From CAYUYV01 sp964474635 (lineage in GTDB: Bacteria; Pseudomonadota; Alphaproteobacteria; JAJFIK01): DNA of 16,236 bases. The stretch lies in NCBI GenBank assembly GCA_964474635.1, contig CAYYTT010000090.1, positions 1-16,236 of the forward strand, read 5' to 3'. This document shows positions 6,687 through 13,329 of this stretch, piece by piece. The notes beneath the pieces were generated by a model, which saw nothing but the letters and a program-made list of their open reading frames with translations, did not search any database and was not told where the DNA came from. Position numbers and translations under genes: made by a program. Every line of letters begins with the position of its first letter. Positions within the stretch are counted from its first letter, which is position 1.

Positions 6687-7454
6687 ATGCTGTCACTTCT
6701 CAATCGGTCCTCTCAACAGGGAAAAGAATGCTGCGCTCCCGAAGGAGAGCGCATCTACGCCATCGGTGATCTCCATGGGCGGGTCGACCTGCTTGACCGT
6801 CTGCTGGCGGGGATCGAAGCGGATCTGCGCACCTTTGACGGTGAGCGCACCCGGCTTGTGTTCCTGGGCGATTACGTCGACCGCGGCCCACGCTCCAAGG
6901 AAACCCTCGACCGCCTGATCGAAATCAAGAGCCGCTACGAGCACACCAGCTTCATTCTGGGGAACCACGAGGACGCCATGCTGAGCTTCCTCCAGGACCC
7001 GATCATCGGCGAGGTCTGGCTCGACTTCGGGGGCATCGAAACCCTGGACAGCTACGGCGTGGCGCCGCCGTCACCGCGCTCCTCGCCCGTGGCGCTGCGA
7101 AGCGCGCGCGACGCGCTTGAGGGCGCGATCCCCGAAGGTCACCTGGATTTCCTGGAGGACCTGGAGCTGTCGGCCAGTTTTGGTGACTACTTTTTCGTCC
7201 ATGCCGGGGTGCGCCCCGGGATCGCCCTGGAGGCCCAGGAGCGCAGCGACATGCTGTGGATCCGCGAGGAATTCCTCAGTTCCGACTGGAGCCCGGGCAA
7301 GATTGTCGTCCATGGCCACACGCCGGCGGAAAAGCCGGCTTTGGCGCGTTGGCGCATTGGCGTCGACACGGGCGCATACGCAACGGGCCGCCTGACCAGC
7401 GTGGTCCTGGAGGGCAGCAGCCGCCGGTTCCTGTCCACCCGAAGCCGGATCTGA
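6687..7454 (+). CDS. PPP-family metallophosphoesterase (serine/threonine phosphatase-like)
   Basis: Dimetal phosphatase of the bacterial PPP group (diadenosine tetraphosphatase and lambda-phosphatase relatives). The ATG at 6687 gives 255 residues. The four signature blocks are present: GDLHGR with D28 and H30, GDYVDRG with D62 and D65, GNHED with N93 and H94, and later FVHAG and VHGHTP histidines. The substrate, phosphoprotein or nucleotide, cannot be told from the sequence. The start is uncertain: a GTG at 6678 adds three residues, and GTGAGG lies only 3 nt before the ATG. Otherwise the N-terminal 20 residues are unlike the family core and carry a CC pair of unknown meaning. The gene follows kdsD after 182 nt with its own likely promoter and ends 72 nt before a bidirectional terminator. 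Confidence 0.9.
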   Translation: MLSLLNRSSQQGKECCAPEGERIYAIGDLHGRVDLLDRLLAGIEADLRTFDGERTRLVFLGDYVDRGPRSKETLDRLIEIKSRYEHTSFILGNHEDAMLSFLQDPIIGEVWLDFGGIETLDSYGVAPPSPRSSPVALRSARDALEGAIPEGHLDFLEDLELSASFGDYFFVHAGVRPGIALEAQERSDMLWIREEFLSSDWSPGKIVVHGHTPAEKPALARWRIGVDTGAYATGRLTSVVLEGSSRRFLSTRSRI

Positions 7455-7526
7455 CTTTTACACTTACACCGGTCTGGGACAATCACACAGGTCTGGTTCG
7501 CCAGCGTGGATCTGTCGTTCAGACAC

Positions 7527-7562
7527 AAAAAAACCGGCCAACTCCTGTTCGCCGGTTTTTTT
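7527..7562. terminator. Bidirectional intrinsic terminator
   Basis: AAAAAAACCGGC (7527-7538) pairs with GCCGGTTTTTTT (7551-7562), giving a 12-bp stem with a 12-nt loop. T-runs follow the GC core on both strands. It lies between the convergent phosphatase and beta-barrel genes and can end both transcripts. Confidence 0.92.
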
Positions 7563-7581
7563 CGTTTTGTCCGAGCCGGGA

Positions 7582-8916
7582 TCAGCGTTGCAGTCGCAGG
7601 TTCACGCCGATCTGGTGCTTGCGGAAACCTTGGCCGGGAATGTTCGATTCACGGGACGCAAAATCGTAGGACAGGTCAGCGCGGGCGTTCCGGTTGATCA
7701 ACAGGCGCCCGTCAACACCGGCGCCGTACTGACGGTCCTCACGTCCGGATCCTTCGAAGTCGCTGTCGAGCACGCCCACATCACCGCTGAGGATAATGTT
7801 CCGTGCCGCTTCATAATCGATGCCAATGCCCAAATTCGTATCGAAGCGACCGGATGTCGGCAACTGATTAAGGCCAACGACGATGGTGTCCTCGACGGAA
7901 CGGCTGGCATTAATCCGACCAGTCACCAACGGCGAAGGATACCACTCAAGGCTCGCACCGAAGGTCACGCCGTCCACATCCGGCAGGCCGCCACCCTCAT
8001 AGACTTGCGTCAAGTAACCGGCAAACGCTTCACCGACCAGCGTCGTTGCCAATTCCACCTTGGCACCGGCGACAACTTCGAAACCTTCGGAGTCCCGGTC
8101 AACGCCGGTACGGTCCGCGCCGTCCGTGAACTCCCTCTTGTTCACGGTACCACGCACGAAGGCAACATACCCCGCGGCAAAGTCATAGCCGACCTCACCG
8201 GTCGCGCTCACTTCCAGGCGATCCCGGTCGCTGTTGTCGAACGGCAAGCCCGTGGCCGCGATGATCGAGTCCTGGAACCAGACCTGGTTCGCCTGGACGC
8301 CGACCCCGTAGCGCAGCCGGTTGATGAACGAGTCCCAGCGGATGCCGCCGCTATAGGTGTCGAACTGCACCCGCTCCTGGGTCCCGACAAGCGCTTCTGG
8401 CTCACCGCGCGCTTCCGTGGACCGCTGGTATCCGGCGAACACACGGATCGCGGACGAACCGGGCCGATCGCGCTGGCGGCCGATGTCGAACCGCCCTTGG
8501 ATGGAGGCATCCGGGTTCGTGTTGTTTTCGCTGTCGTTGTCCACGAAGAAGAAGCTGCGCGAACCGGCCGTCGCGACGATTTGGTTGCGCGACCAGTCGG
8601 AGAGCAAGGTCACGCGCGGCGCGATCCCGAACACGAAGTCCGACGTGGGGTTGGTCGCGTCGAAGACGTTGCTGTCATAGGACGCCGAGGTGTCCACCTG
8701 GGGAAATGCCAGGAACGACCCGACGCGAATACCGGTCGGGTCGTATTCGGGGCGTGCCCGCTGACGCACCGAGTCGTTACTCAATGGCGAATTCAAAAAG
8801 TTACTGCCTGCCCCACTCAACTGAGCCTGGGCGCCGTCACTCACAACGCCGGATGCCACACTCACGCCCGTGGAGAGTGCCGCCAGCACCACGGCACGCT
8901 GCAAAACTCTAGACAT
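7582..8916 (-). CDS. Outer-membrane beta-barrel protein, likely exopolysaccharide porin
   Basis: The 444-residue product starts with a signal peptide (MSRVLQRAVVLAALSTGVSV..., probable cut after AQA near residue 31). After it comes a long series of alternating beta-strands separated by acidic turns, typical of an outer-membrane barrel of the putative beta-barrel porin 2 type. Examples are the strand pairs around VGYDFAAGYVAFVRG and VVAGAKVELATTLVGEAFAGY. It ends in LRLQR rather than the usual terminal aromatic residue. AAGGAG lies 12 nt before the ATG at 8916 but only 6 nt before an in-frame GTG at 8922, so the real protein may be two residues longer. Its upstream neighbour on the same strand is a short OPX export protein lacking its own membrane-spanning part, which suggests the barrel supplies the outer-membrane channel. 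A terminator lies between the two genes, so it likely has its own promoter. Confidence 0.85.
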   Translation of the reverse strand: MSRVLQRAVVLAALSTGVSVASGVVSDGAQAQLSGAGSNFLNSPLSNDSVRQRARPEYDPTGIRVGSFLAFPQVDTSASYDSNVFDATNPTSDFVFGIAPRVTLLSDWSRNQIVATAGSRSFFFVDNDSENNTNPDASIQGRFDIGRQRDRPGSSAIRVFAGYQRSTEARGEPEALVGTQERVQFDTYSGGIRWDSFINRLRYGVGVQANQVWFQDSIIAATGLPFDNSDRDRLEVSATGEVGYDFAAGYVAFVRGTVNKREFTDGADRTGVDRDSEGFEVVAGAKVELATTLVGEAFAGYLTQVYEGGGLPDVDGVTFGASLEWYPSPLVTGRINASRSVEDTIVVGLNQLPTSGRFDTNLGIGIDYEAARNIILSGDVGVLDSDFEGSGREDRQYGAGVDGRLLINRNARADLSYDFASRESNIPGQGFRKHQIGVNLRLQR

Positions 8917-9106
8917 CTCCACACTGTACTCCTTGCGGTTTCGCTCAACTCTCACATGGCCCGGACCGCGTTGACGCTTCGCGCCCACCATCCGAAATCC
9001 GCTTGTCAACACTCCGCGTCGCCGTCCGGTTGGATATCCCGGTTCGATATCAATGAGAGAACCCCAAGGATCGATACCGGCACATCGGGTCGGCCCTCCC
9101 CCAGAA

Positions 9107-9175
9107 TTTCGACCTCAAAATTCCGACCTCAGAGTTCCGACCTCACCCTGGGTCCGACCTCACCCTGGGATCGAC
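9107..9175. repeat. Degenerate direct repeats with core TCCGACCTCA
   Basis: Four head-to-tail copies of a TTCCGACCTCA-like core are visible from 9107 to about 9170, followed by a TCGAC remnant. The first two units are 14 bp with AAAA or AGAG spacers. The last two are 17-18 bp and share the spacer CCCTGGG. The array is non-coding, in the upstream region of the barrel gene about 190-250 nt from its start. Confidence 0.8.
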
Positions 9176-9287
9176 ACCGAACCTTGCCCGACCATCCGCC
9201 CCCTGCAAATCCCGTCCGAAAAAACGGCCAACAACACAGGCGTGTACAGCATGGTCGAGAGACGAGCGCAGCAGTCAAAAAACCCAA

Positions 9288-9297
9288 AACACGTGTT
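9288..9297. promoter_or_regulatory. Perfect palindrome AACACGTGTT
   Basis: A 10-bp perfect palindrome in the A/T-richer part of the barrel gene's upstream region. It may be an operator; no regulator can be assigned. Confidence 0.25.
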
Positions 9298-9371
9298 AGA
9301 ACAAAGTGCCTGCAGTCGTCGCCCGCGGACTCCGTTAAGAAACAAAGGCCCGCGCGGCATGCCTTTGCCTT

Positions 9372-9386
9372 TTAGCGAAACCTTAA
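9372..9386. promoter_or_regulatory. CtrA-like box (TTAG-N7-TTAA)
   Basis: TTAG (9372-9375) and TTAA (9383-9386) are separated by seven bases, matching seven of the eight fixed bases of the alphaproteobacterial CtrA site TTAA-N7-TTAA. It lies upstream of the barrel gene. A single imperfect site can arise by chance. Confidence 0.2.
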
Positions 9387-9521
9387 CTTTCACGCAACGG
9401 AAACTCCCGCCGTTCGTCAATTCTTAGGCGTTAGTTGCGCCAAACACACGGCGGGCGGCGCCTCCCCGTGCCAGGCCCGGACACAGTGGCTTGAAATGGC
9501 ACATCAACCCGGGCTGGGCAT

Positions 9522-9555
9522 AAAAAAGCTCCGCCGATCGGAAGATCGGCAGAGC
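9522..9555 (-). terminator. Intrinsic terminator of the OPX gene
   Basis: On the minus strand GCTC-T-GCCGATC pairs with GATCGGC-G-GAGC (plus-strand arms 9528-9539 and 9544-9555), with one mismatch and a 4-nt loop. Six T follow (plus-strand A at 9522-9527). It lies about 100 nt after the OPX stop and should end that transcript before the barrel gene. Confidence 0.88.
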
Positions 9556-9658
9556 CGCCTAGTGGTTGCAAGAGGCTGCCGGAGCGGATGACCCGCCACG
9601 CAGCCAGCCTCAGCTAATTGGGGTAGGGAGCCGCGTTCGGAGAGCTGCGCTCAGCCGA

Positions 9659-10249
9659 TCAGAAGCGCCGCTCCGGAATGCGAATCACGTCGCCCGGCAT
9701 CACCCGCAGATCCGAATCGGCCGGCACCTCGACCTCTTCTTCATTCACTTCCCGGCGCAGCACATACACCCGCCGCCGGTTGGCGCGGTAGGTGTAACCA
9801 CCGGCCGTTGAAATGGCCTTGATGATGGTCATGCCCGGCTCGAAAGGATACTGCCCCGCGTCGGTCACCTCACCGACGATAAAGAACGGGCGGTAGTTGA
9901 TGACTTCCGCGCTCACCCGGGGGCTGACGAGGTAGCCGTCGCCATATTGGTCTTCCACACCGTTTTCGAACTCGCGCAGGGTCAGTCCGCTCGCCTTGAC
10001 CTCACCGATCAGAGGCAGGGACACGAACCCCGTGGTGTCGACCTGATATTCACCGGTCAGATCGTCCTCGCCGAACACGGTGACCCGCACGCGATCGTTC
10101 GGTCCCAGGATGTATTCGGCCAGGGAGGACTGCTCCAGCGCCCGGACCAGCGCCTTGTCTTTGGCGAATGCGGTCGTCGCACCGCCCAGGGCCATGACTG
10201 CGACGGCAAGCGCCAGCCCCACGATGCCGCTGAAGGGTCGAAATTTCAT
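9659..10249 (-). CDS. Polysaccharide export protein, short OPX (Wza/GumB type)
   Basis: Periplasmic or outer-membrane protein that passes exopolysaccharide across the envelope. The 196-residue product has a signal peptide (about 1-29, cut after AFA) and a polysaccharide-export domain (about 43-118, with YILGPNDRVRVTVFGEDDL and GFVSLPLIGEV). One SLBB domain follows (about 121-175, with FFIVGEVTDAGQYPFEPGM). It ends with VMPGDVIRIPERRF. There is no lipobox and no C-terminal amphipathic helix of the Wza kind, so it cannot form its own outer-membrane channel in the Wza manner. Such short OPX proteins are known to work with a separate beta-barrel porin, and one is encoded downstream. GGAG lies 8 nt before the ATG. 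A consensus TTGACA is present upstream on this strand (10446-10441). No polysaccharide co-polymerase is in the window. Confidence 0.93.
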   Translation of the reverse strand: MKFRPFSGIVGLALAVAVMALGGATTAFAKDKALVRALEQSSLAEYILGPNDRVRVTVFGEDDLTGEYQVDTTGFVSLPLIGEVKASGLTLREFENGVEDQYGDGYLVSPRVSAEVINYRPFFIVGEVTDAGQYPFEPGMTIIKAISTAGGYTYRANRRRVYVLRREVNEEEVEVPADSDLRVMPGDVIRIPERRF

Positions 10250-10696
10250 AAGCTCGGCTCCATTAATCCCATGTCATGTTACGGTTCAGAGCGCCGTCAA
10301 AGGGCGGCGTATGGATCCGGTCTTCGCAGATCCGGACGCGTGCGCCGGTGCACATCGGACTGGAAAAGTCCGTGATGCATCCGCTGAGTGCTTGCGAACC
10401 GTTTTGCCCTGGCCGCTGGTCTTGCTTAAAAGGACATAGGTGTCAACGGTTCGGCCAACGTCTGCGCCCTGGACATGCCCCCGTGTTGCAAGGCAGGCAT
10501 GGTGCCAGTCGGAAGCGCAGGATGCATGCCAGGAGAGACACGCGCGGCCCCAAAAACCGTGGGCGCGCGGCCGCTCTCGGACCTGAACACCTCGCCATTT
10601 TGTCATGCGGGCGCGTAATGGCGGATATGAGGCAAGCCGAAGACAGGAGTGAATCAGTACCATGGCGCGACCTTTTCCGGGGATGGCGGAACGCGT
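10250..10696. other. Divergent intergenic region between OPX and glycosyltransferase genes
   Basis: These 447 bases separate the divergent export and glycosyltransferase genes. I see a TTGACA box on the minus strand, a small perfect hairpin at 10356-10372 (CGGACT/AGTCCG with loop GGAAA), several GCATG-containing dyads around 10470-10530, and a mini-ORF just before the glycosyltransferase. No larger gene is supported. Confidence 0.5.
10441..10446 (-). promoter_or_regulatory. Candidate -35 box (TTGACA) for the OPX gene
   Basis: The minus strand reads exactly TTGACA at 10446-10441, about 190 nt upstream of the OPX start. The -10 position at a 17-nt spacing reads AAGACC, which is poor, so the promoter call is tentative. 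Confidence 0.3.
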
Positions 10697-10700
10697 ATGA
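10662..10700 (+). CDS. Possible 12-codon leader ORF coupled to the glycosyltransferase
   Basis: ATG at 10662 opens the peptide MARPFPGMAERV and stops with TGA at 10698-10700, overlapping the proposed glycosyltransferase ATG at 10697 as ATGA. AGGAG at 10645-10649 lies 12 nt upstream, somewhat far. If translated it would couple ribosomes into the glycosyltransferase. It has no attenuator-like amino-acid bias. It may be chance. Confidence 0.25.
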   Translation: MARPFPGMAERV

Positions 10701-12085
10701 CAAGGTCGAGACGGATTATGTTCCTGACGTCCCGCGAGGCAGCGCCCGCGGAAGCCGTGGCCGTGGCCGGCCTTGCCGAAGCACTGGAGCGGCGCGGCAA
10801 CGCGGTGGAACTGGTTCTGGCGCGGCGGGACGGTGTCTGGTCCTGCCCCCTGCCCTGGCCCAATGGCGGCATCGAACCGACCGACGCCCCCCCGATGACC
10901 CTGGCGGACCGGCTTCTGGAAAGCGCCCCTGAGGTCACGCTCACCCTCGATTCCGGCATCCATCGGCGAGCCCAATGGCTGGCCTCGCGCCTCGGCGTGC
11001 CCCACCGGGTGCTGTCGGGCCTACTTGATGGCGAAGGGCGGGAAAGCCTGGGCGGGGTCACGAGTTATGTGGCCGCTTATATGGGCCTGTTCACCCGGAT
11101 CGTGGCTCCCAGCCATACGGTTTTCGATCTCTATGCCGATCATCCGCCGGCGTTTCGGCGGTTGCTCCGCGTGGTGCCGCGCGGCTACGAGATCGACGCG
11201 GACCAACGCACGCGCAAAGAGGCCAGGCGGGCGCTCAAATTGCCCTCCAGTGGACGCCTCGCCCTCGTCACGGGGCCGTTGACGGGCCAGCGCGGCATAG
11301 ATGCGATCATTGCCGCCCTGGCCATGACGCCCAAGCTGACCCTGATCATCACCGGCGATGGACCGGAGCGGGCGGCGCTCGAAACCCAGGTTAGGGCCGC
11401 GCGCCTTGGCGACCGGGTGCGCATGTTGCCGCCGAGCCCGCCGCCGGTGCTCCGCGCGCTGATGCGGGCCTGCGATCTTTATCTGGAGCCCGGTCACGGG
11501 GGCTCGGCCGCCATGCCGGCGCTGATGATGGCCCTGGCCACGGGCCTGCCCGTCCTGGCCCAGGACTCGCCGCTCCATGTGGAGGTGCTCACGGACGGTT
11601 TTGGTCACCATGCCGGTCTTCTTGTGCCCGATGCGGCGCCCGAGGACGCGCCGTCTGTCTGGAGCAAGACCATCCTGAAGCCGCTGGAGCAGATCCATCT
11701 GCGCCGCCGCCTCGGGCTGGCGGCGGCCCAGCGGTCCAAGGCCTACACCTTCGAAGCCATGGCCCGGCACTATGAACGCCTGTTCCAGGATCCCCTGCCG
11801 GTCCTGGTCTCCCAGCCCGCGCCCCTGCTCAAGGCGCAGCTTGCAGGCTCTGCGACCCCAGCGCCGCGGCCCAAGCGCCTGACCAAGATGAACGACAGCG
11901 CCGTGGCACTCGCTTCCGTCAAAATTTCCGGGACCCGCCGCGGCGCCGTAAAGCCGGATGGGGCGAGCGAAACCGACGGCGCGGCGCCCGATGAGGCCCC
12001 CAAGAAGACCGTGCGCCGGCGCGGCAAGGCCAAGCCGGCGGAGAAGGCCGAGGGGGATGCCAAGAAGGCCGCACCGCTCGGCTGA
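10697..12085 (+). CDS. GT-B (family 4-like) glycosyltransferase with basic C-terminal tail
   Basis: The 462-residue product resembles GT4-type glycosyltransferases. Its N-terminal domain starts RIMFLTSREAAPAE and includes RIVAPSHTVFDLY (134-146). The C-terminal nucleotide-sugar domain has LALVTGPLTGQRGIDAII (188-205), LIITGDGPERAAL (216-228) and ATGLPVLAQDSP (281-292). The usual EX7E motif is degenerate: aligned on the conserved glycine-proline, the two acidic positions are S270 and M278. Residues about 385-462 form a low-complexity Lys/Ala/Pro/Arg tail (KKTVRRRGKAKPAEKAEGDAKK) unlike the fold. The ATG at 10697 is chosen because family similarity begins there; a GTG at 10649 overlaps its own GGAG. 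Neighbours (OPX export, beta-barrel, galU) suggest polysaccharide assembly, but donor and acceptor are unknown and activity is uncertain. Confidence 0.8.
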   Translation: MTRSRRIMFLTSREAAPAEAVAVAGLAEALERRGNAVELVLARRDGVWSCPLPWPNGGIEPTDAPPMTLADRLLESAPEVTLTLDSGIHRRAQWLASRLGVPHRVLSGLLDGEGRESLGGVTSYVAAYMGLFTRIVAPSHTVFDLYADHPPAFRRLLRVVPRGYEIDADQRTRKEARRALKLPSSGRLALVTGPLTGQRGIDAIIAALAMTPKLTLIITGDGPERAALETQVRAARLGDRVRMLPPSPPPVLRALMRACDLYLEPGHGGSAAMPALMMALATGLPVLAQDSPLHVEVLTDGFGHHAGLLVPDAAPEDAPSVWSKTILKPLEQIHLRRRLGLAAAQRSKAYTFEAMARHYERLFQDPLPVLVSQPAPLLKAQLAGSATPAPRPKRLTKMNDSAVALASVKISGTRRGAVKPDGASETDGAAPDEAPKKTVRRRGKAKPAEKAEGDAKKAAPLG

Positions 12086-12096
12086 GGGCTGAACGG

Positions 12097-12124
12097 CCGG
12101 GCCGCGCGGTTGCGCAAGGCCCGG
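12097..12124 (+). terminator. GC hairpin after the glycosyltransferase, weak terminator
   Basis: CCGGGCC-GCGC pairs with GCGC-AA-GGCCCGG around a GGTT loop, starting 12 nt after the stop codon. Only TTCC follows, so termination without Rho would be weak. It may stabilise the transcript end and allow read-through into galU. Confidence 0.4.
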
Positions 12125-12271
12125 TTCCACGCGGTTTAAGGCGCGCGGCGTCGGTCCTTGGCGACTTTCCGGAATGCTCAGCTTTCTGTGATTGTGTTCG
12201 TCTGCCCCGTCGGGTAGAGAACCTTCCGGGTTGTTTTTGTGCAAAATTTCAAGGTCAGAAGGAATAGGTCC

Positions 12272-13150
12272 ATGGGCGTTGCACCAATTCGGAAAGTTGT
12301 TTTGCCTGTTGCCGGTCTCGGGACCCGTGTTCTGCCAGCAACCAAAAGTATTCCGAAAGAAATGTTGCCCGTCGTGGACCGCCCTTTGATTGATTATGCC
12401 ATCGAAGAAGCCCGCGAGGCTGGTATCGAAGAGTTCATTTTCGTCACCGGGCGGGCCAAGGAAGCCATCGAAAACTATTTCGACCATATGTTTGAGTTGG
12501 AAGACACGCTCGAGCGCAAAAAGAAAACCAAGCAGATCGACGCCCTCGCGCGCACCGTGCCGCTGGCGGGCAATGCCATCTTTACGCGGCAGCAAAAGCC
12601 CCTTGGCCTTGGCCATGCCATCTGGTGCGCGCGGAACATCGTGGGCAATGAGCCCTTCGCGATCAGCCTGCCCGACATGCTCGTGGACGCCGCGCCCTCT
12701 GGCCTTGCCCAGATGGTCGAGGCTTATGAGAAATCCGGCGGCGCGAACATCATCGCCGTGGAGGAAGTGCCCCGGGAGCACACGGACCGTTACGGCATCA
12801 TCGACACGGGCGAGACCAAGGACGGCCTGATCGAAATCAAAGGCCTTGTCGAAAAGCCCTCGCCGGACAAGGCGCCGTCGAACCAGGCGATCCTGGGCCG
12901 CTATATCCTCCGCCCCGAGATCTTCAGCTATCTTGAGGACCAGAAGCCGGGCGCGGGCAACGAGATCCAGCTCACCGACGCCATGGCCCGCATGATCGGC
13001 AACAGCCCCTTCTTCGGCGCCCACTACACGGGCGTCACCTATGACTGCGGCGACAAATTCGGCTATCTGGAAGCCACGGTCGGCATGGGCCTGAAACACG
13101 CCGAAATCGGCGACAAGGTAAAGGACCTGCTGAAGCGCAGCTGCGCTTGA
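12272..13150 (+). CDS. galU: UTP-glucose-1-phosphate uridylyltransferase
   Basis: Makes UDP-glucose from UTP and glucose 1-phosphate in the cytoplasm, the activated sugar for exopolysaccharide, LPS and glucan synthesis. The 292-residue product has the full family length and hallmarks: the nucleotide-binding loop VLPVAGLGTRVLPATKSIPKEML (residues 10-32, split by GLGTR), the QKPLGLGHAIWCAR block, the LVEKPSPDKAPSNQAILGRYIL block, and TGVTYDCGDKFGYL near the C-terminus. AAGGA (12259-12263) is 8 nt before the ATG at 12272, which decides this start over an in-frame GTG at 12239. Codon use and composition match the neighbours. It lies 186 nt after the glycosyltransferase and ends at a strong terminator, so it may be transcribed alone or by read-through. 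Confidence 0.97.
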   Translation: MGVAPIRKVVLPVAGLGTRVLPATKSIPKEMLPVVDRPLIDYAIEEAREAGIEEFIFVTGRAKEAIENYFDHMFELEDTLERKKKTKQIDALARTVPLAGNAIFTRQQKPLGLGHAIWCARNIVGNEPFAISLPDMLVDAAPSGLAQMVEAYEKSGGANIIAVEEVPREHTDRYGIIDTGETKDGLIEIKGLVEKPSPDKAPSNQAILGRYILRPEIFSYLEDQKPGAGNEIQLTDAMARMIGNSPFFGAHYTGVTYDCGDKFGYLEATVGMGLKHAEIGDKVKDLLKRSCA

Positions 13151-13176
13151 TCGTCAAGCCGTGCACGGATCAAAAT

Positions 13177-13207
13177 GAAAGCCCCGTGGTTCGCCGCGGG
13201 GCTTTTT
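13177..13207 (+). terminator. Strong intrinsic terminator of galU
   Basis: GAAAGCCCCGTGG pairs with CCGCGGGGCTTTTTC around a TTCG tetraloop (13190-13193), with one wobble pair, followed by the T-run at 13203-13207. It begins 26 nt after the galU stop. On the minus strand TTTCATTTT follows the stem, so it may also end the convergent patatin transcript. Confidence 0.92.
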
Positions 13208-13329
13208 CATCCATCCGTGCCTGGCGTGAAGGAGATTTTTTCTTTCTTCAGCAGGCTACTCAAAAATCACCGCGAGACATTGAGGATGTCCGCCGACCCT
13301 TGCGTGGATTAAGAGGGCCGCGACGCAGT

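Larger units (their letters stand above)
8923..9658. other. Long gap between the barrel and OPX genes
   Basis: These 736 bases hold no credible gene. On the minus strand, in order of transcription, they contain the OPX terminator (9522-9555), a CtrA-like half-matched site (9372-9386), a perfect palindrome AACACGTGTT (9288-9297), and a short direct-repeat array (9107-9175). They then lead into the ribosome site of the barrel gene. Local composition is richer in A/T around 9280-9430, fitting a promoter region. An 86-codon open frame at 9160-9420 on the minus strand has no ribosome site or family resemblance. Confidence 0.5.

Noticed and set aside
7567..9375. Plus-strand open frame (602 codons) opposite the beta-barrel gene
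   Set aside because: It starts inside the region of the bidirectional terminator, has no family features, and covers a real secreted barrel on the other strand.
9160..9420. 86-codon minus-strand frame in the gap upstream of the barrel gene
   Set aside because: It has no ribosome site, runs through the direct-repeat array and resembles no family.
10356..10372. Small hairpin (6-bp stem) as a terminator or RNA gene
   Set aside because: There is no T-run, the stem is short, and nothing else marks an RNA gene; kept only as a note in the intergenic entry.
11021..13099. Minus-strand open frame (692 codons) across the glycosyltransferase and galU
   Set aside because: It spans two well-recognised genes and their gap, and its sequence is His/Gln/Arg-rich without any motif.
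13234..13268. GATTTTT/AAAAATC inverted repeat after galU
   Set aside because: The stem is almost all A/T with a 21-nt loop, and a far stronger terminator lies just upstream.
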